A DNA stretch of 37,706 bases from Pseudomonas sp. GM79. GTDB lineage: Bacteria > Pseudomonadota > Gammaproteobacteria > Pseudomonadales > Pseudomonadaceae. Positions 15,759-23,272 of this stretch are shown piece by piece (the first letter of the stretch is position 1; each line of letters begins with the position of its first letter). The translations under genes and the position numbers were made by a program. The notes under the pieces are model-generated. The model searched no databases, was not told where the DNA came from, and was given only the letters and a program-made list of their open reading frames with translations. The stretch spans positions 1-37,706 of the forward strand of contig NZ_AKJE01000007.1 in the NCBI RefSeq assembly GCF_000282495.1. The letters are read 5' to 3'.

Positions 15759-16841
15759 TCAGGCTTCGACGGCTTCGTTCTGGTGTTCGCCGATGCGTTC
15801 CAGGGCGTAGTCGCCCGACAGTACCCGCGTCCACCAGGAACGATTGTCGAGGTACCAGTCGACCGTTTTGCGCAGGCCGCTCTCGAAGGTTTCCTGCGGC
15901 GTCCAGCCCAAGTCCTGCTGGATTTTTCCGGCATCGACGGCGTAGCGCTTGTCATGGCCGGGGCGATCCTTGACGAACGTGATCAGGTCCCGAAAACGCT
16001 CCACACCCGCCGGTTTGAGTGCGCCACGCGTCTCCAGCAAGTCGCACAAGGTGTGCACCACTTGCAGGTTGGTTTTCTCGTTGTGGCCACCGATGTTGTA
16101 GGTCTGACCCACCTCACCGCGGCTGACCACCGCATACAACGCCCGGGCATGATCTTCGACGAACAACCAGTCACGGATCTGCCCTCCGTCGCCGTACACC
16201 GGCAACGGTTTGCCGTACAGCGCATTGAGAATGATGTGAGGAATCAGTTTTTCCGGGAAATGGAACGGCCCGTAATTGTTCGAACAGTTGCTCAGCACCA
16301 CCGGCAAACCGAACGTCCGGTGCCAGGCGCGAACCAGGTGATCGGAGCTGGCCTTGGTCGCCGAGTACGGCGAACTGGGTGCATAAGCGGTGGTTTCGGT
16401 GAACGCCGGATCTTCGGGTTCCAGGTCGCCGTACACTTCATCCGTGGACACATGATGGAAACGAAACGCCGCCTGACGTGGCGCATCCAATCGGTTCCAG
16501 TAGCCACGCGTCGCTTCGAGCAAAGTGTAGGTGCCGACGATATTGGTCTCGATGAAGGCTTGGGGGCCGTCAATCGAGCGATCCACGTGGGACTCGGCCG
16601 CCAGATGCATGACGGCATCGGGTTGAAGACGCGCAAAGATCTCGTCCAGCGCGTTCCTGTCGCAGATGTCCACTTGATAGAAACGATACCGCGGCGAGTC
16701 GGCCACATCGGCCAATGACTCGAGGTTACCGGCGTAGGTCAACTTGTCTACGTTGATGACTTCGCACTCGGTTTCGTTGATCAGATACCGCACGACTGCC
16801 GAGCCGATAAAGCCCGCGCCCCCTGTCACTAAAATTTTCAT
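15759..16841 (-). CDS. rmlB: dTDP-glucose 4,6-dehydratase (RmlB/RfbB)
   Basis: 360 residues. It converts dTDP-glucose to dTDP-4-keto-6-deoxyglucose, the branch point of most 6-deoxysugars. The NAD-binding motif [12 protein letters not shown] (6-17), [25 protein letters not shown], the catalytic STDEVYGDL and [15 protein letters not shown] (YxxxK) are all present. [17 protein letters not shown] and [14 protein letters not shown] are further RmlB hallmarks. It is transcribed before rmlA and after the two-domain prenyltransferase-repeat gene. A second rml set for lipopolysaccharide or exopolysaccharide is common in Pseudomonas; its place here indicates a dedicated supply for the cluster glycosyltransferase. 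Confidence 0.96.
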   Translation of the reverse strand: MKILVTGGAGFIGSAVVRYLINETECEVINVDKLTYAGNLESLADVADSPRYRFYQVDICDRNALDEIFARLQPDAVMHLAAESHVDRSIDGPQAFIETNIVGTYTLLEATRGYWNRLDAPRQAAFRFHHVSTDEVYGDLEPEDPAFTETTAYAPSSPYSATKASSDHLVRAWHRTFGLPVVLSNCSNNYGPFHFPEKLIPHIILNALYGKPLPVYGDGGQIRDWLFVEDHARALYAVVSRGEVGQTYNIGGHNEKTNLQVVHTLCDLLETRGALKPAGVERFRDLITFVKDRPGHDKRYAVDAGKIQQDLGWTPQETFESGLRKTVDWYLDNRSWWTRVLSGDYALERIGEHQNEAVEA

Positions 16842-16906
16842 CAGCGCCTCCCTTGGCCAATTGATGATTCACAGCCCATCGATGTCGTGTGCCATCGAGC
16901 CATCGG

Positions 16907-19084
16907 TCAGTTGAGCAAGGCCACCCAGTACTGGCTCAAGCCTTTCTCCAGAATCAGCAAGGTCTGAATGCAGACAAAGCTTTCATCGGTGGTGGCCGAT
17001 GTGGAATTGAGTGGCCCGAACCCGCCATCCTGTTTTTGATGGGCAGCAATCCAGTCCTTCGACGCTTGCAAGTAGTGTGGTTGGGCATCGAGCAAATACA
17101 TCGCAGCGATGGCCATGTAGGTACCCACCAGGCTGACGGCCTTGCCGGGCCGGTAATGGAACGAGCCATTGGGCTGTTGCAGTTTTTGCAGCCACGCCAC
17201 GGTCTGCTGCGCGTCGACGATGCGTTTATTGAGAATGAACAGCGTGGAGACCACGCGGTACACCGAGAACGCATCCGGCGGATAACCCGGTTTGTTGGCA
17301 AACCCGCCATCGGCGGTTCGGCATCGCAGCGCAAAAGCCTGCACAGCCTGTTCGTCAGGCGCCCGAGCGCCGAGCGCATGCAGCGACAAAACCGCCAGGT
17401 TGGTGTGCCAGATATCGGAGACATAACCGGCGACATCGCCGAAACCACCGTCCGGGTTCTGGCACGCCTGCAAGTAACGCACGCAACCTTCGACATCATT
17501 CGGCAGCGCCCCCAGCACCCGCAGTGACAGCACCGCGCAATAACTGGCGAATACATCGCTGAGATGACCCGGTTGTTCGGCGAAGCCGCCGTCCGCGTTT
17601 TGCGATGACTTGATGCAGTCGATCAGGCTCGCCTTGTTTTCAATCTCGATGCCCAGGGCATGCAAATCCGAGATCACATGCAAGCCGGAAAACACCTGCC
17701 ACGTCTTGTCTGCCCGGAACCCCAGCGGAGCGGTTTCAGCGGTCAAGCCGTAAGGTGTATCACTGGAAGCACGAGCCTGGGACAGCCAGGCCAGGTAGCG
17801 CTTCAAGTCAACATTGATCGTCGGCACGGCCGCTGGATGAATGTCTTGCACATCGCCACTGCCATCGATGCTCTCCAGCCCCTGCGCCACCAATGCTGCG
17901 TCATCGTGATGATGCACCGCCGCGGCTGGCTGGACCGCCTGCAGTGCCTGCGCGGCGACGAGCTGGGTTTTCAGGCTCTTCAAATGCAACGGCAGGTACG
18001 TCAGGTTACCGATGGTGAACACGCCTGGCTGGCGCGGCGCCGCCCAGAACTGCCGAATGAAGGGCACGGTCGGGTCGTTGGGGGTCGACCAGAAATAGCC
18101 TTTGCCCATGAACAGCCCACCGTTGCGGCTGTCGTGAAAATCCAGCAACGCCGCCGTCACGCCGGTGCGATCGAGGTCATGAGCGTCAGCCGGGAACGCC
18201 TCAATCGCCTGCAACAGCAGCGCTGCGTCGTAGGCCGTTTTGATCGGAAATGGCGACTCGTGTTTTTTATAAGACGTGTGCCAATCGACCCGCACTTTGC
18301 CGTTGATACACACGCGGTCCCAGTACCCGCCATAGGCGGGATCGCGGAACAACGCCAAGGTCTGTTTGAGAAACGAACAGGCCAGATTCGACAGAGCATT
18401 GTCATCGCGAAGGCTTGCCAAGCCGACCAGTGCAAGGCTGGTCTGCGCGCGCACGGCACAGCGGCTCAACACCACATCGACGCCCTGCTCGCTATCACTG
18501 CCGGCGACGCGAGCGATCAGGTTTTCGGCATGTACTTCAAGATACCCGACAAGGCCGGCTCCCAGCGGATCGGTACCGATCAACGAGAGCAAATTGACGG
18601 CGCTGATGTCCAGCTCGATCGAGGTGGCCAGCTCCAGCGGTTCTGACCAGTCACTGCTATAGATGCCAGCTACGCCCGATCGGCTATAGACCGTTTCGAT
18701 TTTTTCCAGCGTCGCCTTGATGTTGGCCAGGTTTGCGGTGTCTTGCGGCACTTTGCGCTGGTAGGCAATCAACGCCGCCAACGCGTCCAGCTGCAGCGCC
18801 AGCGTCCGGCAACGCCCCGAACCGTGGGGCGTCCAGAACCGATCGGCGAGTTCGTGAAACCCCGCGTGCTGGCCATCGTACAAACGCATGAGGCCCTCAT
18901 GGGCGAAACGCAATTGCGCTTCGCTGCCATGAGCTGCCTGGTAGAGCGTCACCTCAACCTGATCCTGCAACTGCTTGTCACTGGAAATCGCGACCTGCCC
19001 ACTGGCATCGGTGATGGCGAAGTAACCACCGTACTCGGCGTCTTTGAGGCCTTGATCAAAAAGGAACTGCGGATGAAGCGACAT
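16907..19084 (-). CDS. Two-domain alpha/alpha-toroid protein with prenyltransferase/squalene-cyclase-type repeats
   Basis: 725 residues. The C-terminal part (about 490-725) has five QxxDGGF-type repeats at about 495, 542, 590, 636 and 683 (QNADGGFAE, QNPDGGFGD, RTADGGFAN, QQPNGSFHY, QKQDGGFGP). They are spaced 46-48 residues and four are followed by a helix such as DVFASYCAVLSLRVLG, as in protein prenyltransferase beta subunits and squalene-hopene cyclases. The DxDD acid motif of cyclases is absent. The N-terminal half (about 1-350) has YGGYFAITD and DPAYGGYWD, recalling the (alpha/alpha)6 barrels of N-acylglucosamine 2-epimerase or YyaL-like proteins. No signal peptide is seen. It lies between the glycosyltransferase and rmlB genes in one operon, which suggests a role on the sugar or glycoside. 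I cannot assign a reaction. Confidence 0.7.
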   Translation of the reverse strand: MSLHPQFLFDQGLKDAEYGGYFAITDASGQVAISSDKQLQDQVEVTLYQAAHGSEAQLRFAHEGLMRLYDGQHAGFHELADRFWTPHGSGRCRTLALQLDALAALIAYQRKVPQDTANLANIKATLEKIETVYSRSGVAGIYSSDWSEPLELATSIELDISAVNLLSLIGTDPLGAGLVGYLEVHAENLIARVAGSDSEQGVDVVLSRCAVRAQTSLALVGLASLRDDNALSNLACSFLKQTLALFRDPAYGGYWDRVCINGKVRVDWHTSYKKHESPFPIKTAYDAALLLQAIEAFPADAHDLDRTGVTAALLDFHDSRNGGLFMGKGYFWSTPNDPTVPFIRQFWAAPRQPGVFTIGNLTYLPLHLKSLKTQLVAAQALQAVQPAAAVHHHDDAALVAQGLESIDGSGDVQDIHPAAVPTINVDLKRYLAWLSQARASSDTPYGLTAETAPLGFRADKTWQVFSGLHVISDLHALGIEIENKASLIDCIKSSQNADGGFAEQPGHLSDVFASYCAVLSLRVLGALPNDVEGCVRYLQACQNPDGGFGDVAGYVSDIWHTNLAVLSLHALGARAPDEQAVQAFALRCRTADGGFANKPGYPPDAFSVYRVVSTLFILNKRIVDAQQTVAWLQKLQQPNGSFHYRPGKAVSLVGTYMAIAAMYLLDAQPHYLQASKDWIAAHQKQDGGFGPLNSTSATTDESFVCIQTLLILEKGLSQYWVALLN

Positions 19085-19106
19085 GGTGTATCCCTCTTCC
19101 TTGAGG

Positions 19107-20357
19107 CTAGGCGGCTTTGCTTTCGGTCAACGGCACGACGGCGCCCTGGCACAACTCGATAATCCGCGTGGCAGCGCGGGCAGCGCCTTCGCCGTCCGGG
19201 GCGGCCACTTGTTGATGAGGGGCGAAGTACCCGGCCGTCTTGGTGTTTTTTTCGAGCTCGCCCGCCACCAGTTCAACGATCCGGTGCTGGTCGTGACCCA
19301 GGTGGGTCGGGAAACCCAGAAGTTCCAGGCGACGCAAGGCTTCCAGCTCGTGGTATTCCGATTTCGACGGCAGGACGAACAATGTAGGAATGTTCAGCGC
19401 CGAAATTTCCGTCACGGTGATCCAGCCTGGTGCCGAAATCAGCAGACTGGCTTCACGCAACAAGCCCATCCAGTCGGGGTAGTACGGCACGCAGATGACA
19501 CCTTCCTGGGCCTGGATATCCTGACGTCCCAGCAGCACCATTTTCAGCTCGGGATTTTGTTCGCGCAGGGTTTTGAAACTCTCCAGATAGGCCGCCAGCA
19601 GTGCTTCCTTGTTTTGCGAGAACATCGTAGTGCCGCTGATGGAGGCGACAATGAACGGCGAGTCGCCAAGGTTCAGTTCGGCGCGCACGTTCAAGCCGCT
19701 TTGCACCGTGATGTCACGGATCATCGGCCCGACGAAGTGTGCTTTGCCGGCACTCAAGGCCTCGGCGACCGGAGTGCCTTGATCGAGGGAAGCGACATAG
19801 GGTTTGTCGGTCAGGACCAGTTGGCTCTGATTGATCATCCAGGAGAACTGGCTATGCAGGGCCGTGCGGGCTCTGGCCATCTCAAGGGCGTTGACTTCGA
19901 ATCCGCCGTCGGCCAAGTCGCTGTCTTCCAGTTGGCAGAGGGTGAAGTCATAACGCTCGGTCACAAACACCAGCGGCGTACCGCTGAAAATCGCCGCCAG
20001 GCAGGCCGCCATGTTGTAGTCGGACACCAGCACCGCCGGCTTGTATTCCGCGATCAGCGCCAGATAAGACAGGATTCGCTCGCCGGACAAAAAGGTATTG
20101 GCGATATAACCACCAATGTAATTGGCCCAATCCAGCTCTTTCGACAAGTTGCTCTTTTTCGAGTAATCGACCAGTCGCCCGGCAATGTCCACCACCTCGA
20201 CCCCGGCCTTTTCGAACAATGGTGTAAAGGTCGGTTGCAAGGAAGCCAGCGCCACGGTCAACGCCATATCCGGACGTTGTTTCTTTATCGCCTGAGCGAT
20301 GGAAAGAGCCCGCATGTTATGTCCGGAACCGGTAGGGTTGGGGGCAAATAAAATCAT
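19107..20357 (-). CDS. Glycosyltransferase, GT-B fold (MurG/UDP-glycosyltransferase-like)
   Basis: 416 residues. The N-terminal acceptor domain begins with the glycine-rich FAPNPTGSGHNMRALSIAQAI (4-24), as in MurG and related GT28/GT1 enzymes. The C-terminal donor domain has VASISGTTMFSQN, KMVLLGRQDIQ and the donor-binding region LLISAPGWITVTEISALNIPTLFVLPSKSEYHE. These cytoplasmic enzymes transfer a sugar from a nucleotide donor to a small-molecule or lipid acceptor with inversion. Its start overlaps the stop of the acyltransferase gene by four bases (ATGA) and rmlB and rmlA follow in the operon, so dTDP-6-deoxysugar is the likely donor. The acceptor is unknown; a phenolic compound from the chorismate-lyase-like arm is one inference. 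Confidence 0.85.
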   Translation of the reverse strand: MILFAPNPTGSGHNMRALSIAQAIKKQRPDMALTVALASLQPTFTPLFEKAGVEVVDIAGRLVDYSKKSNLSKELDWANYIGGYIANTFLSGERILSYLALIAEYKPAVLVSDYNMAACLAAIFSGTPLVFVTERYDFTLCQLEDSDLADGGFEVNALEMARARTALHSQFSWMINQSQLVLTDKPYVASLDQGTPVAEALSAGKAHFVGPMIRDITVQSGLNVRAELNLGDSPFIVASISGTTMFSQNKEALLAAYLESFKTLREQNPELKMVLLGRQDIQAQEGVICVPYYPDWMGLLREASLLISAPGWITVTEISALNIPTLFVLPSKSEYHELEALRRLELLGFPTHLGHDQHRIVELVAGELEKNTKTAGYFAPHQQVAAPDGEGAARAATRIIELCQGAVVPLTESKAA

Positions 20358-21325
20358 TCCTGTATCTCCATTAGTTGAACAACGCCATTGACCACAGTGT
20401 TTTCCAATACATCCCTTATAACCACTGAGTAGGGCTTTATAACGGCACCATCACCGATACTCAGTGGACCAACTATGATTGCTCCCTCACCAATAACGCA
20501 GCGACTTCCAATGCGTACAGGGGCCTCCTCCCAAGGCAGTGAACGAAACGAATGATCATGTGATGAAGTAACGACAGTGACCCGCGCGCCCAACTCACTG
20601 AAGGCACCAATCGTGACTCCGCCCGCGGCCTCGATAACGATGCCTTCACCCAACGAAGTCCCGGTTCCAATATCGATGCCACCCAGTTGCGACATCCCGC
20701 CCTGACGCACACTGCGTCCGATCAGAATGCAGTCCCGAGCGATTTCCACCGAGGCACCACCGCGCAACTCGGCGTCGATGAGCGTGTCTTCGCTGATGTC
20801 CCAGGTTTGGGTATCCGGGTTCAGTTCCTTGAGTCGGGCCACGGACAACGAGGCCCGGTCGAGCAATGAAGGCATGCCCTGACGAGCCCGCTCCCGCACT
20901 TTCGCCAGCACGCGTTCGGGGCTCGGCGCGCCGTCCTCTACCACACTGCGATAGGCGATGATTCGGGCAGGGCGCCCTACTGTGACAGCATCGGGCGGAA
21001 CATCCGAGACCACCAGAGCCCCCGCAGCAACCACCGCGCCAGCCCCGATGGAAACACCTGCTTTCACCGTAACCTTCGCACCCAGCCAGGCGTTTGCGCC
21101 GATCTGGATCGGCGATTGAGCCGTCCCCAAGCACTGCACGCCGGTGGCCAGCATGCTTGCCTTGCCGATGGCGACAAACCTCAAGTCAGACTTGAACCCG
21201 ACGAAACAGTCATTACCCAATTGAACATTTTGCAGACGACTGGCGGCACGAATCCATACATGCCGACCGAGTTCACTGCCAGAATCGATCGTCGTTAAAA
21301 CCTCGACCACATTAGTGTCATCCAC
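20354..21325 (-). CDS. Tandem left-handed beta-helix (hexapeptide repeat) acyltransferase
   Basis: 323 residues from a GTG at 21325, preceded by TGAGG at spacing 8. It holds two hexapeptide-repeat modules. The first (about 15-125) has IGANAWLGAKVTVKAGVSIG and ends in VTVGRPARII, the usual end of a CatB/LacA-type acetyltransferase. The second (about 180-315) repeats GIDIGTGTSLGEGIVIEAAG, VRIGSRCVIGEGAIIVG and IGDGAVIKPYSVVIRDV. Only the second has the SSHDH stretch (254-258) where the catalytic His of this family lies; the matching stretch of the first module has none, so that module is probably structural. Likely role: O- or N-acylation of the cluster sugar or product in the cytoplasm. It is the first gene of the sugar operon, about 300 bases after operator site D. 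Confidence 0.82.
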   Translation of the reverse strand: MDDTNVVEVLTTIDSGSELGRHVWIRAASRLQNVQLGNDCFVGFKSDLRFVAIGKASMLATGVQCLGTAQSPIQIGANAWLGAKVTVKAGVSIGAGAVVAAGALVVSDVPPDAVTVGRPARIIAYRSVVEDGAPSPERVLAKVRERARQGMPSLLDRASLSVARLKELNPDTQTWDISEDTLIDAELRGGASVEIARDCILIGRSVRQGGMSQLGGIDIGTGTSLGEGIVIEAAGGVTIGAFSELGARVTVVTSSHDHSFRSLPWEEAPVRIGSRCVIGEGAIIVGPLSIGDGAVIKPYSVVIRDVLENTVVNGVVQLMEIQE

Positions 21326-21629
21326 AGTAAAGCCTCATTCCATTGATACGGGATGCATGATGATTTAATGCACACAGAAACCTGCGGACCTATCCGCTTG
21401 TGCATAAGCAATAACTAACTGTTTATTTTTTCTGCCATCTCAAAGCACGCATAACATTGCGTCCGCGCAACTTTAATAACTGTTACTCCGCCGCCACGTT
21501 GTTATTTGGATAACAACAGGTAGACAGCAACACTTGGCCCGATGGCCAAGTCAGCAATTAATGATAGAGAAAGCTGAATAAAGTCTGTCCGTGACTAGAA
21601 TGTAGCTCCATTGGCGGAAAAGTCCGCTA
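21326..21629 (-). other. Long structured leader before the acyltransferase gene
   Basis: No gene is seen in the 567 bases from 21326 to 21892. Between operator D and the GTG start lie three inverted repeats, each with a 4-base loop: ACTTGGCC/GGCCAAGT (21532-21539 with 21544-21551), GTTGTTAT/ATAACAAC (21498-21505 with 21510-21517), and GCGGA/TCCGC (21384-21388 with 21393-21397) inside outer arms ATGCACA/TGTGCAT (21368-21374 with 21399-21405). None is followed by a T run on the minus strand. A structured 5' leader is possible. No known riboswitch was recognised. Confidence 0.45.
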
Positions 21630-21647
21630 GTACGAATGTTATAGTAC
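21630..21647. promoter_or_regulatory. Weaker copy of the cluster operator (site D)
   Basis: GTACGAATGTTATAGTAC keeps the 18-base layout and one perfect half-site; the other arm is AGTAC instead of CGTAC. No convincing -35 box was found on either strand at the spacing used at sites A-C; the minus-strand -10 candidate is TACTAG. It is the only copy near the sugar operon (start 21325) and also lies 245 bases before the plus-strand cupin gene. Confidence 0.45.
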
Positions 21648-21892
21648 AGACGATTTTGTTTTGCAATAGGTGTCCGGCTGGTTATTTCGTTTGCGTCTAA
21701 AAATTTATTGAACTTTTATGGTGCGTCGCTGTAGTAAAACCGTCATGCATGCACAGCAGTGGTGCGAATCAGCCTTTGTACAGGCTCTTGCTATCAGCGT
21801 TTACAGGTAACTGGATGTCGACCCCAGACATCCGGGTGCACTCTCCCGACGATAGGCTGGTCATTCAATCCTGCCTCTAGCCTGGAGCTGAC

Positions 21893-22237
21893 ATGTCCGC
21901 ACCTATCACCGTCCTACGCGATACCCACCCAATGCCCGTGCTCGACGCCTGCAAATGGGAAAAACTCGAAGGCGACCCGCACACCGTCAACCTCAACGCC
22001 TACACCAGCGAAGACGGCAGCAAGATCATGGGCACCTGGATTTGCACGCCTGGCAAGTGGTACGTGGAATACGTGAAGTGGGAATACTGCCATTTCCAGG
22101 AAGGCTACTGCGTCATCACTCCGGAAGGCATGGCGCCGATCCATCTGCGTGCCGGTGACATTTTCGTCATCGAGCCAGGGATGAAGGGCACATGGGAAGT
22201 GGTTGAGACCGTGCGCAAGTATTTCGTTTTTGCCTGA
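21893..22237 (+). CDS. Small cupin protein (EutQ/ureidoglycine-aminohydrolase-like cupin)
   Basis: 114 residues, a single cupin barrel. The pattern DGSKIMGTWICTPGKWYVEYVKWEYCHFQEGYCVITPEG followed by HLRAGDIFVIEPGMKGTWEVVETVRKYFVF matches the short stand-alone cupin_3 (DUF861) proteins common in proteobacteria. The metal ligands usual in cupins are only partly present (Glu74-type residue in FQEGY, no His-x-His), so catalysis is uncertain. GGAG lies about 6 bases upstream of the ATG. It is transcribed away from the cluster and towards mmsB, ending at a strong REP-type hairpin. It could be a conserved chromosomal gene flanking the cluster or its last member; position alone does not tell. Confidence 0.78.
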   Translation: MSAPITVLRDTHPMPVLDACKWEKLEGDPHTVNLNAYTSEDGSKIMGTWICTPGKWYVEYVKWEYCHFQEGYCVITPEGMAPIHLRAGDIFVIEPGMKGTWEVVETVRKYFVFA

Positions 22238-22243
22238 TAAAGC

Positions 22244-22320
22244 AAAAGATCGCAGCCTTCGGCAGCTCCTACATGGGAATGTGTACACCCTGTAGGAGCT
22301 GCCGAAGGCTGCGATCTTTT
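22244..22320. repeat. Perfect 30-bp inverted repeat of REP type, probable terminator of the cupin gene
   Basis: Positions 22244-22273 and 22291-22320 are exact inverted repeats around a 17-base loop. The core GCAGCCTTCGGCAGCTCCTA is a second common REP class of fluorescens-group Pseudomonas. On the plus strand it ends in a run of T (22317-22322), so it should also terminate the cupin transcript, which stops 7 bases before it. Confidence 0.85.
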
Positions 22321-22330
22321 TTCAGTCCAT

Positions 22331-22365
22331 AAAAAACCGGGGATCTGCCCGACGCAGATCCCCGG
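22331..22365 (-). terminator. Rho-independent terminator of mmsAB
   Basis: A 12-bp GC-rich stem (22337-22348 with 22354-22365) with a 5-base loop is followed, on the minus strand, by six T (complement of 22331-22336). It lies 10 bases after the mmsB stop. Confidence 0.9.
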
Positions 22366-22374
22366 AAAAACCTC

Positions 22375-23262
22375 TTACTGCGGCTTGCGATAGCTGTTGA
22401 TGATCGCCGAGAAGTCCTTGCCGCCTTCCCCACGCTGACTCATCGCCTGATACAACTGCTGCGCCACCGCGCCAAGCACCACCGGTTGGTGCGCCTGACG
22501 TGCCGCCTCAGTGGCCAGCCCCAGATCCTTGAGCATCAGTTCAGCACCAAAACCGCCGGTATACCCGCGCGAGGCCGGAGCCGTTTCGACGATGCCGGGC
22601 CACGGGTTGTACATCTCCGAACTCCAGCAACGCCCGGTGGAACTGTTGATGATCCCCGCGAGCACCGTCGTGTCGATCCCCAGCGCATCGCCCAAAGCCA
22701 TGGCTTCGCTGACGCCAACCATGGAAATCCCTAGCAGCAAGTTGTTGCAGATCTTGGCAATTTGCCCGGTGCCGACTTCGCCGCAATGGACGATGTTGCG
22801 GCCCATCTGCGCCAGCACCGGTTGCAGGGTCGCGAACAGCTCAGGCGTGGCGCCGACCATGAAAGTCAGTGTTCCGGCCGCAGCACCGCCGGTACCGCCA
22901 GAGACTGGAGCATCAGCCACGGCCACGCCTTGTTTGGCAGCCGCTGCGGCAACGTCGCGCGCCGTCTGCGGATCGATGGTGCTGCAATCCACCGCGGGCA
23001 CACCCTGGGCGATCCCCGCCAGCACCCCGTCTTCGCCCAGCCAGACGCTGCGCACATGCACAGCGGCGGGCAGCATGGTGATCACCAGTTCTGCACCTTG
23101 AGTGGCTTCACGCGCCGAAGCGCTGATGCTGCCGCCCAGTTGCTCCAGCTCTGCCAGCACAGCTTTGTTCAGGTCGACCAGCCGTAGCGAATGGCCGGCC
23201 TTGATCAGGTTGCGCGCCATCGGCGCGCCCATGTTGCCGAGACCGATAAAAGCGATTTTCAT
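22375..23262 (-). CDS. mmsB: 3-hydroxyisobutyrate dehydrogenase
   Basis: 295 residues. It oxidises 3-hydroxyisobutyrate to methylmalonate semialdehyde with NAD in valine breakdown. The Rossmann motif FIGLGNMGAPMARNLIKAGHSLRLVDLN (5-32), the substrate motif VADAPVSGGTGGAAAGTLTFMVG and the catalytic Lys in GQIAKICNNLLLGISMVGVSEA are all classical. AAGGAG lies 6 bases before the ATG. It follows mmsA by 10 bases in the same operon and ends in a clear terminator. Its classical loop contrasts with the variant enzyme at 12546. Confidence 0.95.
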   Translation of the reverse strand: MKIAFIGLGNMGAPMARNLIKAGHSLRLVDLNKAVLAELEQLGGSISASAREATQGAELVITMLPAAVHVRSVWLGEDGVLAGIAQGVPAVDCSTIDPQTARDVAAAAAKQGVAVADAPVSGGTGGAAAGTLTFMVGATPELFATLQPVLAQMGRNIVHCGEVGTGQIAKICNNLLLGISMVGVSEAMALGDALGIDTTVLAGIINSSTGRCWSSEMYNPWPGIVETAPASRGYTGGFGAELMLKDLGLATEAARQAHQPVVLGAVAQQLYQAMSQRGEGGKDFSAIINSYRKPQ

Positions 23263-23272
23263 GTCCGGCTCC

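Noticed and set aside
16907..19084. Squalene-hopene cyclase identity for the 725-residue protein
   Set aside because: The DGGF repeats fit the superfamily, but the DxDD catalytic motif is absent and no squalene or isoprenoid gene is nearby.
21630..21647. A full promoter at operator D like those at sites A-C
   Set aside because: No -35 box of reasonable quality lies 16-18 bases from the -10 candidates on either strand, so only the operator-like palindrome is reported.
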